Shown: positions 18,382-27,907 of the stretch, one piece after another | Layout: each line of letters opens with the position of its first letter | Numbering within the stretch: the stretch's first letter is position 1 | DNA from: Rhizobium sp. ACO-34A | GTDB lineage: Bacteria > Pseudomonadota > Alphaproteobacteria > Rhizobiales > Rhizobiaceae | Direction of reading: 5' to 3' | Assembly: GCA_002600635.1 (NCBI GenBank) | Contig: CP021371.1 | Coordinates: 4,231,001 to 4,295,000 of the forward strand | DNA: 64,000 nt | Notes under the pieces: model-generated | What the model saw: the letters and a program-made list of their open reading frames with translations, nothing else | What the model was told of the DNA's origin: nothing | The model's database searches: none | Program-made: the position numbers and the translations under genes

Positions 18382-20226
18382 ATGCGAAACCGGCGGTCAG
18401 AAATGGGCTTCGCGTCCCCCTCATCAAGGAGTGCGTTAGGCTTTCAGGCAGTTCTTCAGAAAGGGAATTGCCATGAACCAAAATCCTCGCTGTTGCCCAC
18501 CCGCCGCGCCGTCCTCAGCGGAGGTGCGGCCATGATCGGTATCGGACTTGCATTGTCTGGGCAGGCCCTTGCGGGCGGCCGACCATTCATTCGCCTCTCG
18601 GGACAGGTGATCGATGACGATAGCGCCGCAGGCTCTCTGGTCGGCGTGATCTCCGTGGAAAACACCCCATCCGCTTCATGGAGCATCACTCTCGAAGATA
18701 ACGCGGATGGTATGTTTGCCCTTTCCGGCAACAATCTCGTAACGGGCATCAACCCGCTGAACCACGGCACCGCCCCCTCGCCGAAGATCATCCTGACGGC
18801 CACCGATGGTGAGCGCAGCATAAGCCAGCCGTTTTCCATCAACGTCCGCCGCCCTCTTCCGACGCTCCCCCTTGCGGCGGGTGCGAAGGTGGTGGGCCTC
18901 GGCCATTCCTTCATACAGCGTGGCGGTTGGGCCATCGTTGCAAGCGGGTCCCCTAAAGATCTGGCGGCCAGCATCGTGCGTGGCGTTCTGCCCTGGGTCA
19001 GGTTGCGCGACAATCGCTTCAACCTCGATGTCTGGCATGATCTGAATAACAATCTGGGCAACGACAACTATATCAACGGCGCCTTCCAGGGGCGTGGCGG
19101 CGACCACATCGTGGCGGAAGGAAGCGCCCCCGGGACGATCGCACGAACTGCGAATGTCGCCTCGATGCTGCCGGGCATCGTCTATCTCGACATCGGCACC
19201 AACGACATTTCGAGTGGCGCGGGCGTAACCTCTCCCGACAAGATCATCGAACGCCTCGACAGGCAACTGACTCTGCTGCGCAACGAAGGCATCTGGACAG
19301 TCATCCAGACCATCACCGACCGGGGAGCCTGGGCCGAAGGGTCGCAAAAGGCGTCGATTGTCGCCGGGGTCAACGAGTGGATCGTCGCACAGGCGACCCG
19401 CGAGGGAGTGCGGGTCTGCGATCTCACCGGCTCGGGTTTCAACCATCCCGGGTTCGACCAGACGCTGTTTGGCGGCGATGTCCTCCATCCGAACCCGAAG
19501 GGGGCAGAACGGATGTCGGGAATTCTCCTGCCGGTTCTGCAATCCATGGTAAGCGCCGGCGAACACATGGACATCTCGGATTCGGCCGTTCTCTCCGCTT
19601 CGAACCTGTGGAGTGACGCGGCCTTTGCATCAACAAGCACAGCAGGCGGAACCGGTGCCTCGGGCACACGCGTCAGCACGCTCTCGATCGCTCGGGCCAG
19701 CGGCAACAGTACTGCGATATGCTCGGTCGAAACCGCAGAAAGCCACAAGACGCAGGTGGTGACCATCACGCCGAGCGGCACACTGACCGGCAACAGGTAC
19801 GAGGAATGGCGGGTCTCCAAGACCGCCGCATTGACGCTCTCGACGGCCGGTATCGTGCCGGGTGTCGATTGGCTCGAATCAGGTATCCATGTGGAACTCA
19901 ACCCGTGGGACGGCTGGTTGTCAGTCTACTGGCAGATGGAATTCTACAATGGTTCCAACGCGCAAGCCTTCATTGTCCGGGGCGGTCTGCAGAACGCGGA
20001 CTACACGACGCAGGATCTGCCGCTTGCGGCCGATGGCTTTTCCGGCTGGCTCAAGATCCCGCCTTTCCTGGTGCCGGCCGGAATTGATGCGACGACGCTG
20101 CGCATTGCGACCCGCCCGCTTGTCATCAACATCAACCGGCAGGTTTCGGGCCAAGGTATCATCAGGATCTCGAAGCCGTTTCTGCGCAAATGCGCGGACC
20201 CGAGACCAGCGTGGAACGTGGTATAG
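18382..20226 (+). CDS. Large Tat-exported SGNH hydrolase with cadherin-like domain
   Basis: A 614-residue protein. After the Tat motif TRRAVLSGG and a hydrophobic stretch come a cadherin-like beta domain (about 70-155), an SGNH hydrolase domain (VGLGHSFIQ, then DIGTNDIS, then GDVLHPNPKGAE) and a C-terminal beta-rich domain (about 420-614). The ATG at 18382 has AGGAGA upstream but gives an odd 40-residue hydrophilic lead before the twin arginines. A second ATG at 18473, one frame off, would give a normal Tat peptide (MNQKSSLLPTRR) if the AAAA at 18480-18483 had one more A. The true start may therefore be 18473, with an indel. Confidence 0.75.
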   Translation: MRNRRSEMGFASPSSRSALGFQAVLQKGNCHEPKSSLLPTRRAVLSGGAAMIGIGLALSGQALAGGRPFIRLSGQVIDDDSAAGSLVGVISVENTPSASWSITLEDNADGMFALSGNNLVTGINPLNHGTAPSPKIILTATDGERSISQPFSINVRRPLPTLPLAAGAKVVGLGHSFIQRGGWAIVASGSPKDLAASIVRGVLPWVRLRDNRFNLDVWHDLNNNLGNDNYINGAFQGRGGDHIVAEGSAPGTIARTANVASMLPGIVYLDIGTNDISSGAGVTSPDKIIERLDRQLTLLRNEGIWTVIQTITDRGAWAEGSQKASIVAGVNEWIVAQATREGVRVCDLTGSGFNHPGFDQTLFGGDVLHPNPKGAERMSGILLPVLQSMVSAGEHMDISDSAVLSASNLWSDAAFASTSTAGGTGASGTRVSTLSIARASGNSTAICSVETAESHKTQVVTITPSGTLTGNRYEEWRVSKTAALTLSTAGIVPGVDWLESGIHVELNPWDGWLSVYWQMEFYNGSNAQAFIVRGGLQNADYTTQDLPLAADGFSGWLKIPPFLVPAGIDATTLRIATRPLVININRQVSGQGIIRISKPFLRKCADPRPAWNVV

Positions 20227-20310
20227 CAAGCCAACACGTCGCCCTGCAGGATCGGAACGCGGGCAGCTCTCCGGCTGGTCCGGAACTGCCTGCAATCCGT
20301 CACAGGCCCG

Positions 20311-21251
20311 TCAGCCACTTTCTGAAAGGAGCCAGCGGGCGCTGTCGGCATCCGTAACGACGACCGTCGCCAGTCCAGCCTTGAGCGTCGCACCGAGGAT
20401 CGCATGCTTGTGCGGTCCGCCCGAAGCGATGATCCGGGTCGGGATGCCGCGATAGGCATCTAGATCGGGCGAGATGACCTGCAGGTTCAGCGGGTGGTCG
20501 ACAGGTCGCCCGTCCCTGTCGAGATAACGCCCGAGCAGGTCCCCCACCGCGCCGGCAGCGACGAGTTCGCCGATATCGACATGCTGCGGCAGACCATAGC
20601 GGACCTGCAGGGACTGACCGGTGACATCCCCGACACTCAGGAAGGAAAGCTCGACGCTCGATCCATCCCGAAGAAATTCCCGGAACACGAGCTGCGCCAT
20701 GATCACGTCATGAGCCTCCTCGCTGCCGGCGTAGATCGGCGCCGCGAAATAATGGCACTTCGCATTCAGCACCTTGGCCAGGCTTCTCACGATTTCGAAG
20801 GTGTTGATCTCCGATCCACGGGTCAGGCCGCCCATCAGCGAACGGATCCGCATTCCGGGCTCGCTCGTACCCGACATCTGCTGGACGGTCTCATGCAGTG
20901 TCGCCCCCAGCCGACACCGATCGAGGCAGGCTTGCGCACCTGAATGAAACGATCGAGAAATGCCGCCGATGCCCTGCCTATGACCGCATGCATATGAGAA
21001 AGATCTTCGGGCGTCGGGGCCACGACCGCGTCCTGCAGTCCGTAGCGCGCGCATAGGCGCGCTTCCAGCTCGACATTTTCCGCCAATGGCGAGCTGAAGC
21101 TGACACGAACCACGCCCTTCTCCAGAGCCGCTGCCAACAGCTCGTTGACCCGTCGGCGCGTCAGATTCATGCGCTCGCCAATCTGCGCCTGGGTCAGCCC
21201 CTCCACATGGTAGAGCCACGAGGCCCGCACCATCAGTTCCTGATTTTCCAA
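20311..21251 (-). pseudogene. SorC-family sugar-responsive regulator, interrupted by a frameshift
   Basis: Two adjacent reading frames together encode one SorC/DeoR-type regulator. The first (from 21251) starts MENQELMVRASWLYHVEG with the SorC helix-turn-helix GLTQAQIGERMNLTRRRVNELL and runs to SIGVGWG. The second carries on with GATLHETVQQM and the full sugar-phosphate-binding domain to 20311. Adding one base to the CCCCC run at 20904-20908 (GGGGG on the coding strand) restores SIGVGWGATLHETVQ, so a single-base loss explains the break. Intact, it would control the divergent HAD/transporter operon. Real mutation and assembly error are both possible. Confidence 0.85.
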
Positions 21252-21276
21252 AACAACCCCCGATCAAATGTCACAC

Positions 21277-21294
21277 TGACGTAACATATGTAAC
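21277..21294. promoter_or_regulatory. Possible operator between the SorC-type regulator and the HAD gene
   Basis: TGACGTAACATATGTAAC contains the exact 8-bp palindrome ACATATGT with TA-rich flanks and lies about 30-40 bp upstream of the regulator start in the 189-bp divergent region. Autoregulation is a guess from position only. Confidence 0.3.
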
Positions 21295-21440
21295 CTAGAG
21301 ACGCCGCATAGACGATCGCGGGTCCGAGCGCAATGTCACGGAAACTCCCCCGATCGGCAACCACATAGCGGCGGCAAGGCAGATTTTACCGATCTTGCGT
21401 CTACACCCCGGCAGAGCCGGACAGGACGGACATTGAAATA

Positions 21441-22160
21441 GTGACAGTAGATCTCATCATCTTCGATTGCGACGGCGTATTGATCGACAGCGAACCGCTT
21501 GCGAGCCGGGTGTTCTGGCAGGCCCTGAACAACGCCGGCGCGGACATTTCCCATACTGAAGTCCATCGGCGTTTCACTGGCTACTCCGAGACGGACGCGA
21601 AACGCATCTGTGCCGAGGAACTCGGCATTGAGGATGTCGAAAGCGTCTTTGCCGAAGCCTCCGCCAATCTCTACCCCGAATTCGCCCGCGCGCTGACCCC
21701 GATGCCCGGCATCGTTTCGGTCGTACGCACCCTTCACCAGCCGAAATGCGTCGCCTCCAACAGCACGGTGGAGCGACTGAAGCACAGCCTTGGCCTGTTC
21801 GATCTCTGGAACGAGTTTTCGCCAAACGTCTTCAGCGCCGAGATGGTCGACAAGCCGAAGCCCGCACCGGATCTATTCCTTCTCTGCGCAGAGCGGTTCG
21901 GCATCGAACCTGCGCGTTGCCTCGTCATCGATGACAGCGCCCATGGCATTGCGGGCGCGGTCGCCGCCGGCATGAGGGCGATCGGCTTCATCGACCCCGC
22001 CGATCCGCGCGAGGGACGTCACGAAGTGCTCGCTGGCGCTGGAGCAATCTGCGTCGTCACCGGCGCCGATGAACTTTCAAAAGCTTTCGACACGGTCCTG
22101 TCCACGCCAGCGCGTCATTCCCTTGGACGCGATGTCGCGGATCTCCCCGTGGACGCCTGA
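21441..22160 (+). CDS. HAD-superfamily phosphatase (subfamily IA)
   Basis: A 239-residue phosphosugar-phosphatase-like enzyme. Motif I is FDCDGVLIDS (residues 8-17, nucleophile Asp9), motif II SNST near 112, motif III KPKPAPD near 141, and motif IV VIDDSAHGI near 165. The GTG start is taken because the next Met is far inside the core; no clear ribosome site is visible. It heads a plus-strand run with an ABC importer and a phosphodiesterase, so it may dephosphorylate the sugar phosphate released by that diesterase, as AccG is thought to do in the acc operon. The substrate is not predictable. Confidence 0.82.
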   Translation: MTVDLIIFDCDGVLIDSEPLASRVFWQALNNAGADISHTEVHRRFTGYSETDAKRICAEELGIEDVESVFAEASANLYPEFARALTPMPGIVSVVRTLHQPKCVASNSTVERLKHSLGLFDLWNEFSPNVFSAEMVDKPKPAPDLFLLCAERFGIEPARCLVIDDSAHGIAGAVAAGMRAIGFIDPADPREGRHEVLAGAGAICVVTGADELSKAFDTVLSTPARHSLGRDVADLPVDA

Positions 22161-22294
22161 TCGCTACGCGTCGCGGCCTCCGCGGCGGCAATATCACCAG
22201 AAATTCATGGGTTCATTAACAGACGGACATCCGGAAGGCGCAAGGATATCGCCTCCGTCTTCCATGCCGTCCTCTTGCGAAAAGGAGTATTCCG

Positions 22295-23929
22295 ATGCTT
22301 CCCATCACACGACGTAACGCGCTCGGACTTATGGGCGCGACCGCAGGCAGCCTGATCCTGCCCCGTTCGGTCTTCAGCCAGGGCAAGCGTCCCTCGGTGA
22401 CGATCGCCGTGCAGAAGATCACCAACAACAATACCCTCGACGTATGGAACGAGCAGTCCAACGTCGGCGAACGCATCTTCTATCCAAACTTCTGGGAAGG
22501 CCTGATCCTGCGCGACTGGATGGGCAATCAGGGTCCGGTTCCGGGCCTTGCTACCGAATGGCGCCGCATCGACGACAAGACCATCGAACTCAAGCTGCGC
22601 CAGGGCGTCAAGTTCCATAATGGCGACGAATTGACAGCCGACGACGTCGTCTTCTCCTTCTCGAAAGAGCGCGTGTTCGGTGACACCGAGCCGAAGGGCG
22701 GCAAGACCGTCTTTGAAGCCGACCACAAGCCGACCACCGTCAAGGAATTGCCGGCGGTCGTTCCCGGTGTTGGCCGCCGCCTCTGGCCGGCGCTCGCCGG
22801 TGTCGAAGCCGTCGACAAGTATACCGTTCGTTTCCACAACACGACGCCTGACGTAACTCTGGAAGGCCGCCTCTATTCCGGCGGCAGCCAGATCGCCAAC
22901 CGCCGTGCCTGGGATGAGGCCGCAAGCTACACCGACTGGGCCCGCAAGCCGATCACCACCGGCCCGTACATGGTTGGTGACTACAAGCCGGACGTTTCGC
23001 TCACCCTCGTCGCCTTCGACGAATACTGGGGTGGCCGCCCGCCGCTTGAGGAAATCCGCTTCATCGAGGTTCCTGAAGTTGCCTCGCGCGTCAACGGCCT
23101 GCTGTCTGGCCAGTACGATTTCGCCTGCGACCTGCCGCCAGACCAGATCGCGACCGTAATGGCCGCCCCCGGTCTCGAAGTGCAGAGTTCCACCATCTGG
23201 AACCATCGCATCTCGGTGTTCAACACCCAGAATGAAATCCTCGCCAACCCGCTGGTCCGTCGCGCCTTCACTCATTCCGTAGACCGGCAGGCCATCGTGG
23301 ATGCCCTGTGGGGCGGCAAGACCGTCGTTCCCGCCGGCCTGCAGTTCGACTCGTACAAGAACAACGACATGTTCATCGACGGCTGGACAGCACCGGAATT
23401 CAATCCGGAGCTCGCCCAGAAGCTTCTCAAGGAAGCCAATTACAAGGGCGACCCGATCCCCTACCGCCTGCTGAACAATTACTACACCAACCAGACCGCC
23501 ACCGCGCAGATCCTGGTCGAGATGTGGAAACAGGTCGGCCTGAACGTCGAAATCGAGATGAAGGAGAACTGGGCGCAGATCCACGATCCGCAGGGTGTCA
23601 AGGGCGTACGCGACTGGTCGGCCGGCAACGGCATCAACGATCCCATCACCCCGATGGTCACGCAGTTCGGCCCGAACGGTGAAGTGCAGCAGAAGAAGGA
23701 CTGGTCGAACGAAGAGCTGAACAAGCTCTCCATGGTCATGGAAACCTCCACCGACCACGCCGAACGCAAGAAGGCCTTTGCCCGCATGCTGGAAATCGCC
23801 GAACGCGAAGACCCGGCCTATCAGGTCCTGCACCAGAACGCCGTGTTTACCGGCATGAAGTCCTCCCTGAAGTGGAAGGCCGCACCTGCCTTCGCCATGG
23901 ACTTCCGTTCCAACAACTGGACCATGTGA
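22295..23929 (+). CDS. ABC transporter substrate-binding protein, family 5 (oligopeptide/AccA class)
   Basis: A 544-residue periplasmic binding protein of SBP family 5 (DppA/OppA/AccA class). The N-terminus carries a Tat-type signal (ITRRNALGLMGATAGSL) followed by the family segment around residues 95-125 (ELKLRQGVKFHNGDELTADDVVFSF). AAAAGGAGT precedes the ATG. It is followed by a strong hairpin, then the genes for two ATPases and two permeases. Family 5 proteins bind peptides, nickel or sugar phosphodiesters such as agrocinopine; with the diesterase downstream, the last class is the attractive option here. Confidence 0.87.
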   Translation: MLPITRRNALGLMGATAGSLILPRSVFSQGKRPSVTIAVQKITNNNTLDVWNEQSNVGERIFYPNFWEGLILRDWMGNQGPVPGLATEWRRIDDKTIELKLRQGVKFHNGDELTADDVVFSFSKERVFGDTEPKGGKTVFEADHKPTTVKELPAVVPGVGRRLWPALAGVEAVDKYTVRFHNTTPDVTLEGRLYSGGSQIANRRAWDEAASYTDWARKPITTGPYMVGDYKPDVSLTLVAFDEYWGGRPPLEEIRFIEVPEVASRVNGLLSGQYDFACDLPPDQIATVMAAPGLEVQSSTIWNHRISVFNTQNEILANPLVRRAFTHSVDRQAIVDALWGGKTVVPAGLQFDSYKNNDMFIDGWTAPEFNPELAQKLLKEANYKGDPIPYRLLNNYYTNQTATAQILVEMWKQVGLNVEIEMKENWAQIHDPQGVKGVRDWSAGNGINDPITPMVTQFGPNGEVQQKKDWSNEELNKLSMVMETSTDHAERKKAFARMLEIAEREDPAYQVLHQNAVFTGMKSSLKWKAAPAFAMDFRSNNWTM

Positions 23930-23942
23930 TCGGTCCGATGCG

Positions 23943-23971
23943 ATCCGGCGGCCATGCGCCGCCGGATTTTT
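23943..23971 (+). terminator. Terminator/attenuator after the substrate-binding protein gene
   Basis: ATCCGGCGGC and GCCGCCGGAT form a 10-bp perfect stem with a 5-base loop and a following TTTTT. It sits 13 bases after the stop codon and 80 bp before the ATPase gene. Partial read-through would explain high binding-protein and lower membrane-component expression. Confidence 0.8.
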
Positions 23972-24050
23972 CTTCCTGCAACGGCAGCGGCAGGCGCCGG
24001 TTGCACCGTATTGGCCATGAAGCCCAACATCCCTGAAGAAGGTGATCGCC

Positions 24051-25049
24051 ATGAACACCCATCTCGTGGAAATCCGAGACCTGAAAGTCTCCTTCGACGG
24101 CGTGCAGGTCCTGCACGGCATAAACCTCGAAGTGAAACCCGGTGAAGCGCTCGGTCTCGTCGGCGAATCCGGTTGCGGCAAGTCCGTTACCTGGCTTGCG
24201 GCGCTCGGGCTTCTGCCCGGCAAGGCGACCATCAGCGGATCAGTCCGCCTCGACGGAAAGGAACTCTGCGGCGGTCAGCGATCTGCTCTGGAGGCCGTGC
24301 GCGGAGGCCGGATTGCGATGATCTTCCAGGACCCGTCGAGCTCGCTTAATCCCGTCCTGCGGATCGGCCGGCAGATCACGGAATCGCTTTCCCTTCATCG
24401 CGGTCTGCGAGGCGAGGCGGCCAAGGCCGAAGCCCTGAGATTGCTTGATATGGTCGGCATTCCCGATGCCCGCCGCCGCTTCGATCTCTATCCTCACGAA
24501 TTCTCCGGCGGCCAGTGCCAACGTTTGATGATCGCCATGGCGCTTGCCGGCGAGCCCGATCTCCTGATCGCCGACGAACCCACGACCGCGCTCGACGCGA
24601 CGATCCAGGCGCAGATCCTCGACCTTCTCATCCAGCTTCGCGCCGAGACCGGCATGGCGACGGTATTCATCAGCCATGATCTCGGCGCCGTCAGCCAGGT
24701 CTGTGAGCGCGTTTGCGTCATGTATGCCGGCCGCATGGTCGAAGAGGGTGGCATCGGCCAGCTCTTCGGCGAACCTCGACATCCCTATACCCGCGGCCTG
24801 TTCGACGCGATCCCGCGTCTCGATGGACCGCGCGAAAGGCTGGTCCCCATTCCCGGCACCGTGCCGAACCCGAAGCATCTTCCGGCCGGTTGCGCCTTTT
24901 CTCCGCGCTGCGCCCACGCCGATGACGATTGCCACGCCCTGCGACCCCCGCTGGAAACGATGACGGACGGCCGACTGCTCGCCTGCTTCAACCCCGTGCC
25001 CGTCAGGACGGCCAGACGCGTCGAGACAAAGATACTGGAGAGCATCTAA
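24051..25049 (+). CDS. Peptide-type ABC transporter ATP-binding protein (DppD/OppD class)
   Basis: A 332-residue ATPase with Walker A GESGCGKS (near 39), signature FSGGQCQR (with Cys in the Q-loop-proximal position, near 150) and Walker [13 protein letters not shown] near 170. The C-terminal oligopeptide extension contains the paired-Cys stretch [14 protein letters not shown] characteristic of DppD/OppD. The ATG at 24051 is preferred over a GTG three codons earlier because GAAGAAGG precedes it. It pairs with the next ATPase to drive the heteromeric importer. Confidence 0.88.
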   Translation: MNTHLVEIRDLKVSFDGVQVLHGINLEVKPGEALGLVGESGCGKSVTWLAALGLLPGKATISGSVRLDGKELCGGQRSALEAVRGGRIAMIFQDPSSSLNPVLRIGRQITESLSLHRGLRGEAAKAEALRLLDMVGIPDARRRFDLYPHEFSGGQCQRLMIAMALAGEPDLLIADEPTTALDATIQAQILDLLIQLRAETGMATVFISHDLGAVSQVCERVCVMYAGRMVEEGGIGQLFGEPRHPYTRGLFDAIPRLDGPRERLVPIPGTVPNPKHLPAGCAFSPRCAHADDDCHALRPPLETMTDGRLLACFNPVPVRTARRVETKILESI

Positions 25050-26036
25050 GTGTCAGAACCTCTCATCAAGGCCGAAGAGCTCGTCCGCATCTACCAGATC
25101 CGTCACGGCCTGCTGGGCAGACCGACTCCGGTTCGCGCCGTCGACGGCGTGTCCCTCACCGTCCAGCCCGGCGAGACGCTCGGCATCGTCGGTGAATCCG
25201 GTTCGGGCAAGTCGACGCTCGGACGCATGCTGCTCGGCATCGATCCCGCCCAGAGCGGCGAAGTAACCTTCGAAGGACAACCCATGCCCGCCTTCGGCAC
25301 GCCGAAATGGCGAGCGCTGCGCGCCCGCATGCAGCTCGTCTATCAGGACCCGCTGGCGGCCCTCGACCGCCGCCTGACCATTGCGGCCCAGATCGGTGAA
25401 CCGCTCGAGATTCACGGCCTGTTTGAAAAGAACGAACGTGCCGCCCGCATCGAGGAACTGATGGCTGCCGTTGGCCTGCGCCACGATCAGGCCGACCGCT
25501 ATCCCCACGAACTTTCCGGCGGGCAGCGCCAGCGCGCCGTCATTGCCCGGGCGCTCGCAACCCGACCCAAGCTCATCGTCTGCGACGAACCGGTCTCGGC
25601 GCTCGACGTCTCCATCCAGGCGCAGGTGGTCAACATGCTGCGCGATCTGCAGGAGAAAAACGGCATCGCCATGGTGTTCATCAGCCACGATCTCAAGGTC
25701 GTGCGCAACATCGCCGACCGTGTTGCCGTCATGTATCTCGGCCGGGTCGTCGAGGAAGCGTCGTCGGACGTGATCTTTCATTCGCCCCGCCATCCCTACA
25801 CCAGGGCGCTGGTTTCAAGCGTACCCGTCCCCGGAAAGCCGCTGACCGGCCGCGTGATCCTGCAGGGGGAACCGCCGAACCCGGCCAATCGTCCGGCAGG
25901 CTGTGCCTTCCACCCGCGCTGTCCGCTTGCCGGCGACATCTGCCGCAGCATGGTTCCGGCTCTGCGCGACCTCGGCAACGGCCGCACCGCCGCCTGTCAC
26001 ATGATCGACGGCGACGGCGCCTCGATGGCCGCCTGA
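25050..26036 (+). CDS. Peptide-type ABC transporter ATP-binding protein (DppF/OppF class)
   Basis: A 328-residue partner ATPase. It starts with GTG directly after the stop codon of the preceding gene, with no gap, so translation is coupled. Motifs: Walker A GESGSGKST (near 48), signature LSGGQRQR (near 150), Walker B LIVCDEPVSALD (near 173). The end carries the DppF-type Cys motif CAFHPRCPLAGDIC near residues 290-305. The opening YQIRHGLLGRP is typical of OppF-class proteins. It works with the upstream ATPase and the two following permeases. Confidence 0.88.
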   Translation: MSEPLIKAEELVRIYQIRHGLLGRPTPVRAVDGVSLTVQPGETLGIVGESGSGKSTLGRMLLGIDPAQSGEVTFEGQPMPAFGTPKWRALRARMQLVYQDPLAALDRRLTIAAQIGEPLEIHGLFEKNERAARIEELMAAVGLRHDQADRYPHELSGGQRQRAVIARALATRPKLIVCDEPVSALDVSIQAQVVNMLRDLQEKNGIAMVFISHDLKVVRNIADRVAVMYLGRVVEEASSDVIFHSPRHPYTRALVSSVPVPGKPLTGRVILQGEPPNPANRPAGCAFHPRCPLAGDICRSMVPALRDLGNGRTAACHMIDGDGASMAA

Positions 26037-26052
26037 AGAAGAGAGAGAAATC

Positions 26053-26979
26053 ATGATCCGTTTCGTTCTCACGCGATTGTTCAGGGCAATCATCACCATT
26101 CTCGCGGTACTCACCTTCGCCTTCGTCGTCCTGCGCATGTCCGGCGATCCGGCACAGGTCATGCTCGGTCCGGACGTGCCGCAGGAATCGCTCGATGCCT
26201 TCCGCGCGGCCTGGGGTCTCGATCAGCCACTGTGGATCCAGTACCTCGCCTATATCAAGTCGATCTTCACCGGCGATTTCGGCGTCTCGATGCGCGACAG
26301 GGCATCCGCCCTGCAGCTCGTCATCGACCGCGTGCCGGCCACGCTGCAGCTCACCATTCCGGCCCTGCTGCTGAAACTCGCCATCGGCATTCCCGCCGGC
26401 GTCTACGCCGCGCTTCACCGCCAAAGTTCCATCGACCGCGGCGTGATCCTTGCGGCAATCTTCGGCTTCACCATTCCGTCCTTCGTCATGGGCCTGCTGC
26501 TGGTGCTGATCTTCTCGGTCATCCTCGGCGTACTTCCCTCCGGCGGGCAGGACACATGGATGCACGGCATCCTGCCGACCCTGACCATGAGCATCGGCGG
26601 CATCGGCATCCTCGCCCGCTTCTCCCGCGGCGCCATGATCGAAGTGATGGGGCAGCCCTATATCCGCACCGCCTCCGCCAAGGGCCTGAAATGGCCCGAC
26701 GTCGTCTGGCGCCATGCCCTGCCGAACGCTGCCGTCCCGATCGTCACCATCGTCGGCTTCATGGTCGGCTCGCTGATCGCCGGTGCCGTCGTGGTCGAGT
26801 CGATCTTCTCATGGCCCGGAATAGGCCGCCTGCTGGTGGTCTCGGTCACCAATCGGGATCTCGCGGTCGTGCAGTGCATCCTGCTGATCATCGCCGCCGC
26901 CATGGTGGTCTCCAACCTCGTCGTCGATCTGCTCTACGGCTGGCTCGACCCCAGGCTTCGCAGCCAGGCAGCCCATTGA
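26053..26979 (+). CDS. Peptide-type ABC transporter permease (DppB class)
   Basis: A 308-residue inner-membrane protein with six predicted transmembrane segments, beginning MIRFVLTRLFRAIITILAVL, the standard DppB opening. The ATPase-docking EAA loop reads YIRTASAKGLKWPDVVWRH near 205-223. RBS-like GAAGAGAGAG precedes the ATG. It lies 16 bp after the second ATPase gene and 13 bp before its partner permease gene. Confidence 0.88.
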   Translation: MIRFVLTRLFRAIITILAVLTFAFVVLRMSGDPAQVMLGPDVPQESLDAFRAAWGLDQPLWIQYLAYIKSIFTGDFGVSMRDRASALQLVIDRVPATLQLTIPALLLKLAIGIPAGVYAALHRQSSIDRGVILAAIFGFTIPSFVMGLLLVLIFSVILGVLPSGGQDTWMHGILPTLTMSIGGIGILARFSRGAMIEVMGQPYIRTASAKGLKWPDVVWRHALPNAAVPIVTIVGFMVGSLIAGAVVVESIFSWPGIGRLLVVSVTNRDLAVVQCILLIIAAAMVVSNLVVDLLYGWLDPRLRSQAAH

Positions 26980-26992
26980 AGAGGATGAAGCC

Positions 26993-27874
26993 ATGACCTC
27001 CATCGAGATCTCCCACGCTCGTCCCTCCCCGCGGAGAGCCATGCGCCTGATCCGGATGCTCCGCCGCAATGTGCCCCTGTCCGTCGGGATGGGCATCTTC
27101 TGGCTCGCGGCAATGGTGTTCGTCGCCGTCTTCGCCGACAGCATCCGGCCCTACGGCATCACCGCCATGGACCTGAGAAGCCGTCTCGCCCTGCCCGGCC
27201 ATCCCGGCCACCTGCTCGGCACCGACGAACTCGGCCGCGACGTCCTTTCGCGCCTCATCCAGTCGATCCGGGTGTCGCTCGTCATCGCCTTCGGAGCAAC
27301 GATCATTTCCGCCGTCTTCGGCACCACGCTCGGTTTTCTCGCGGCCAAATTCCGCGGCACCGTCGAGCATCTGGTGCTGGTTCTCGCCGACTTCCAGGCA
27401 GCGCTTCCCTTCCTCATCATGTCACTCGCCGTGCTCGCCTTCTTCGGCTCGTCCATGACGCTGCTGGTTTGCCTGATGGGTTTCTACGGCTGGGAACGTT
27501 ATGCCCGCATCGCCCGCGGTCTTGCGATCTCGGCGAGCGCGCAGGGCTATGCCGCCGCGGTGGTGCAGCTCGGCGCGACTCCGCTCCGGGTCTACATGCG
27601 TCACATCCTGCCGAACGTTGCCTCGACCCTCATCGTCTCGATGACGCTGACCTTTCCCGAGATCATCCTCATGGAAAGCGGCCTTTCCTTCCTTGGGCTG
27701 GGCGTCCAGCCGCCGGAAACCAGTCTCGGCAACATGGTCGGCTTCGGCCGCGAATATCTCACCCGCGCACCCTGGATCATGCTCGCGCCCGCCCTCGTCA
27801 TCATGCTGACGACGCTCTCCATTTCGCTCGTCGGCGACTGGCTGCGGGACAAGCTCGACCCCACCGTGCGCTGA
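26993..27874 (+). CDS. Peptide-type ABC transporter permease (DppC class)
   Basis: A 293-residue inner-membrane partner of the DppB-class permease. It has a short cytoplasmic N-terminus, a first membrane segment near 38-58, a periplasmic loop containing HLLGTDELGRDVLSRL (the DppC hallmark, near 72-88), and five further membrane segments. The EAA-loop region includes ISASAQGYAAAVVQLG. The FPEIILMESGLSFLG stretch near 222 is also diagnostic. It completes a five-component importer. Confidence 0.88.
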   Translation: MTSIEISHARPSPRRAMRLIRMLRRNVPLSVGMGIFWLAAMVFVAVFADSIRPYGITAMDLRSRLALPGHPGHLLGTDELGRDVLSRLIQSIRVSLVIAFGATIISAVFGTTLGFLAAKFRGTVEHLVLVLADFQAALPFLIMSLAVLAFFGSSMTLLVCLMGFYGWERYARIARGLAISASAQGYAAAVVQLGATPLRVYMRHILPNVASTLIVSMTLTFPEIILMESGLSFLGLGVQPPETSLGNMVGFGREYLTRAPWIMLAPALVIMLTTLSISLVGDWLRDKLDPTVR

Positions 27875-27907
27875 ACGTTTTCAAACTCCATCGATCAGGA
27901 CAGACCC

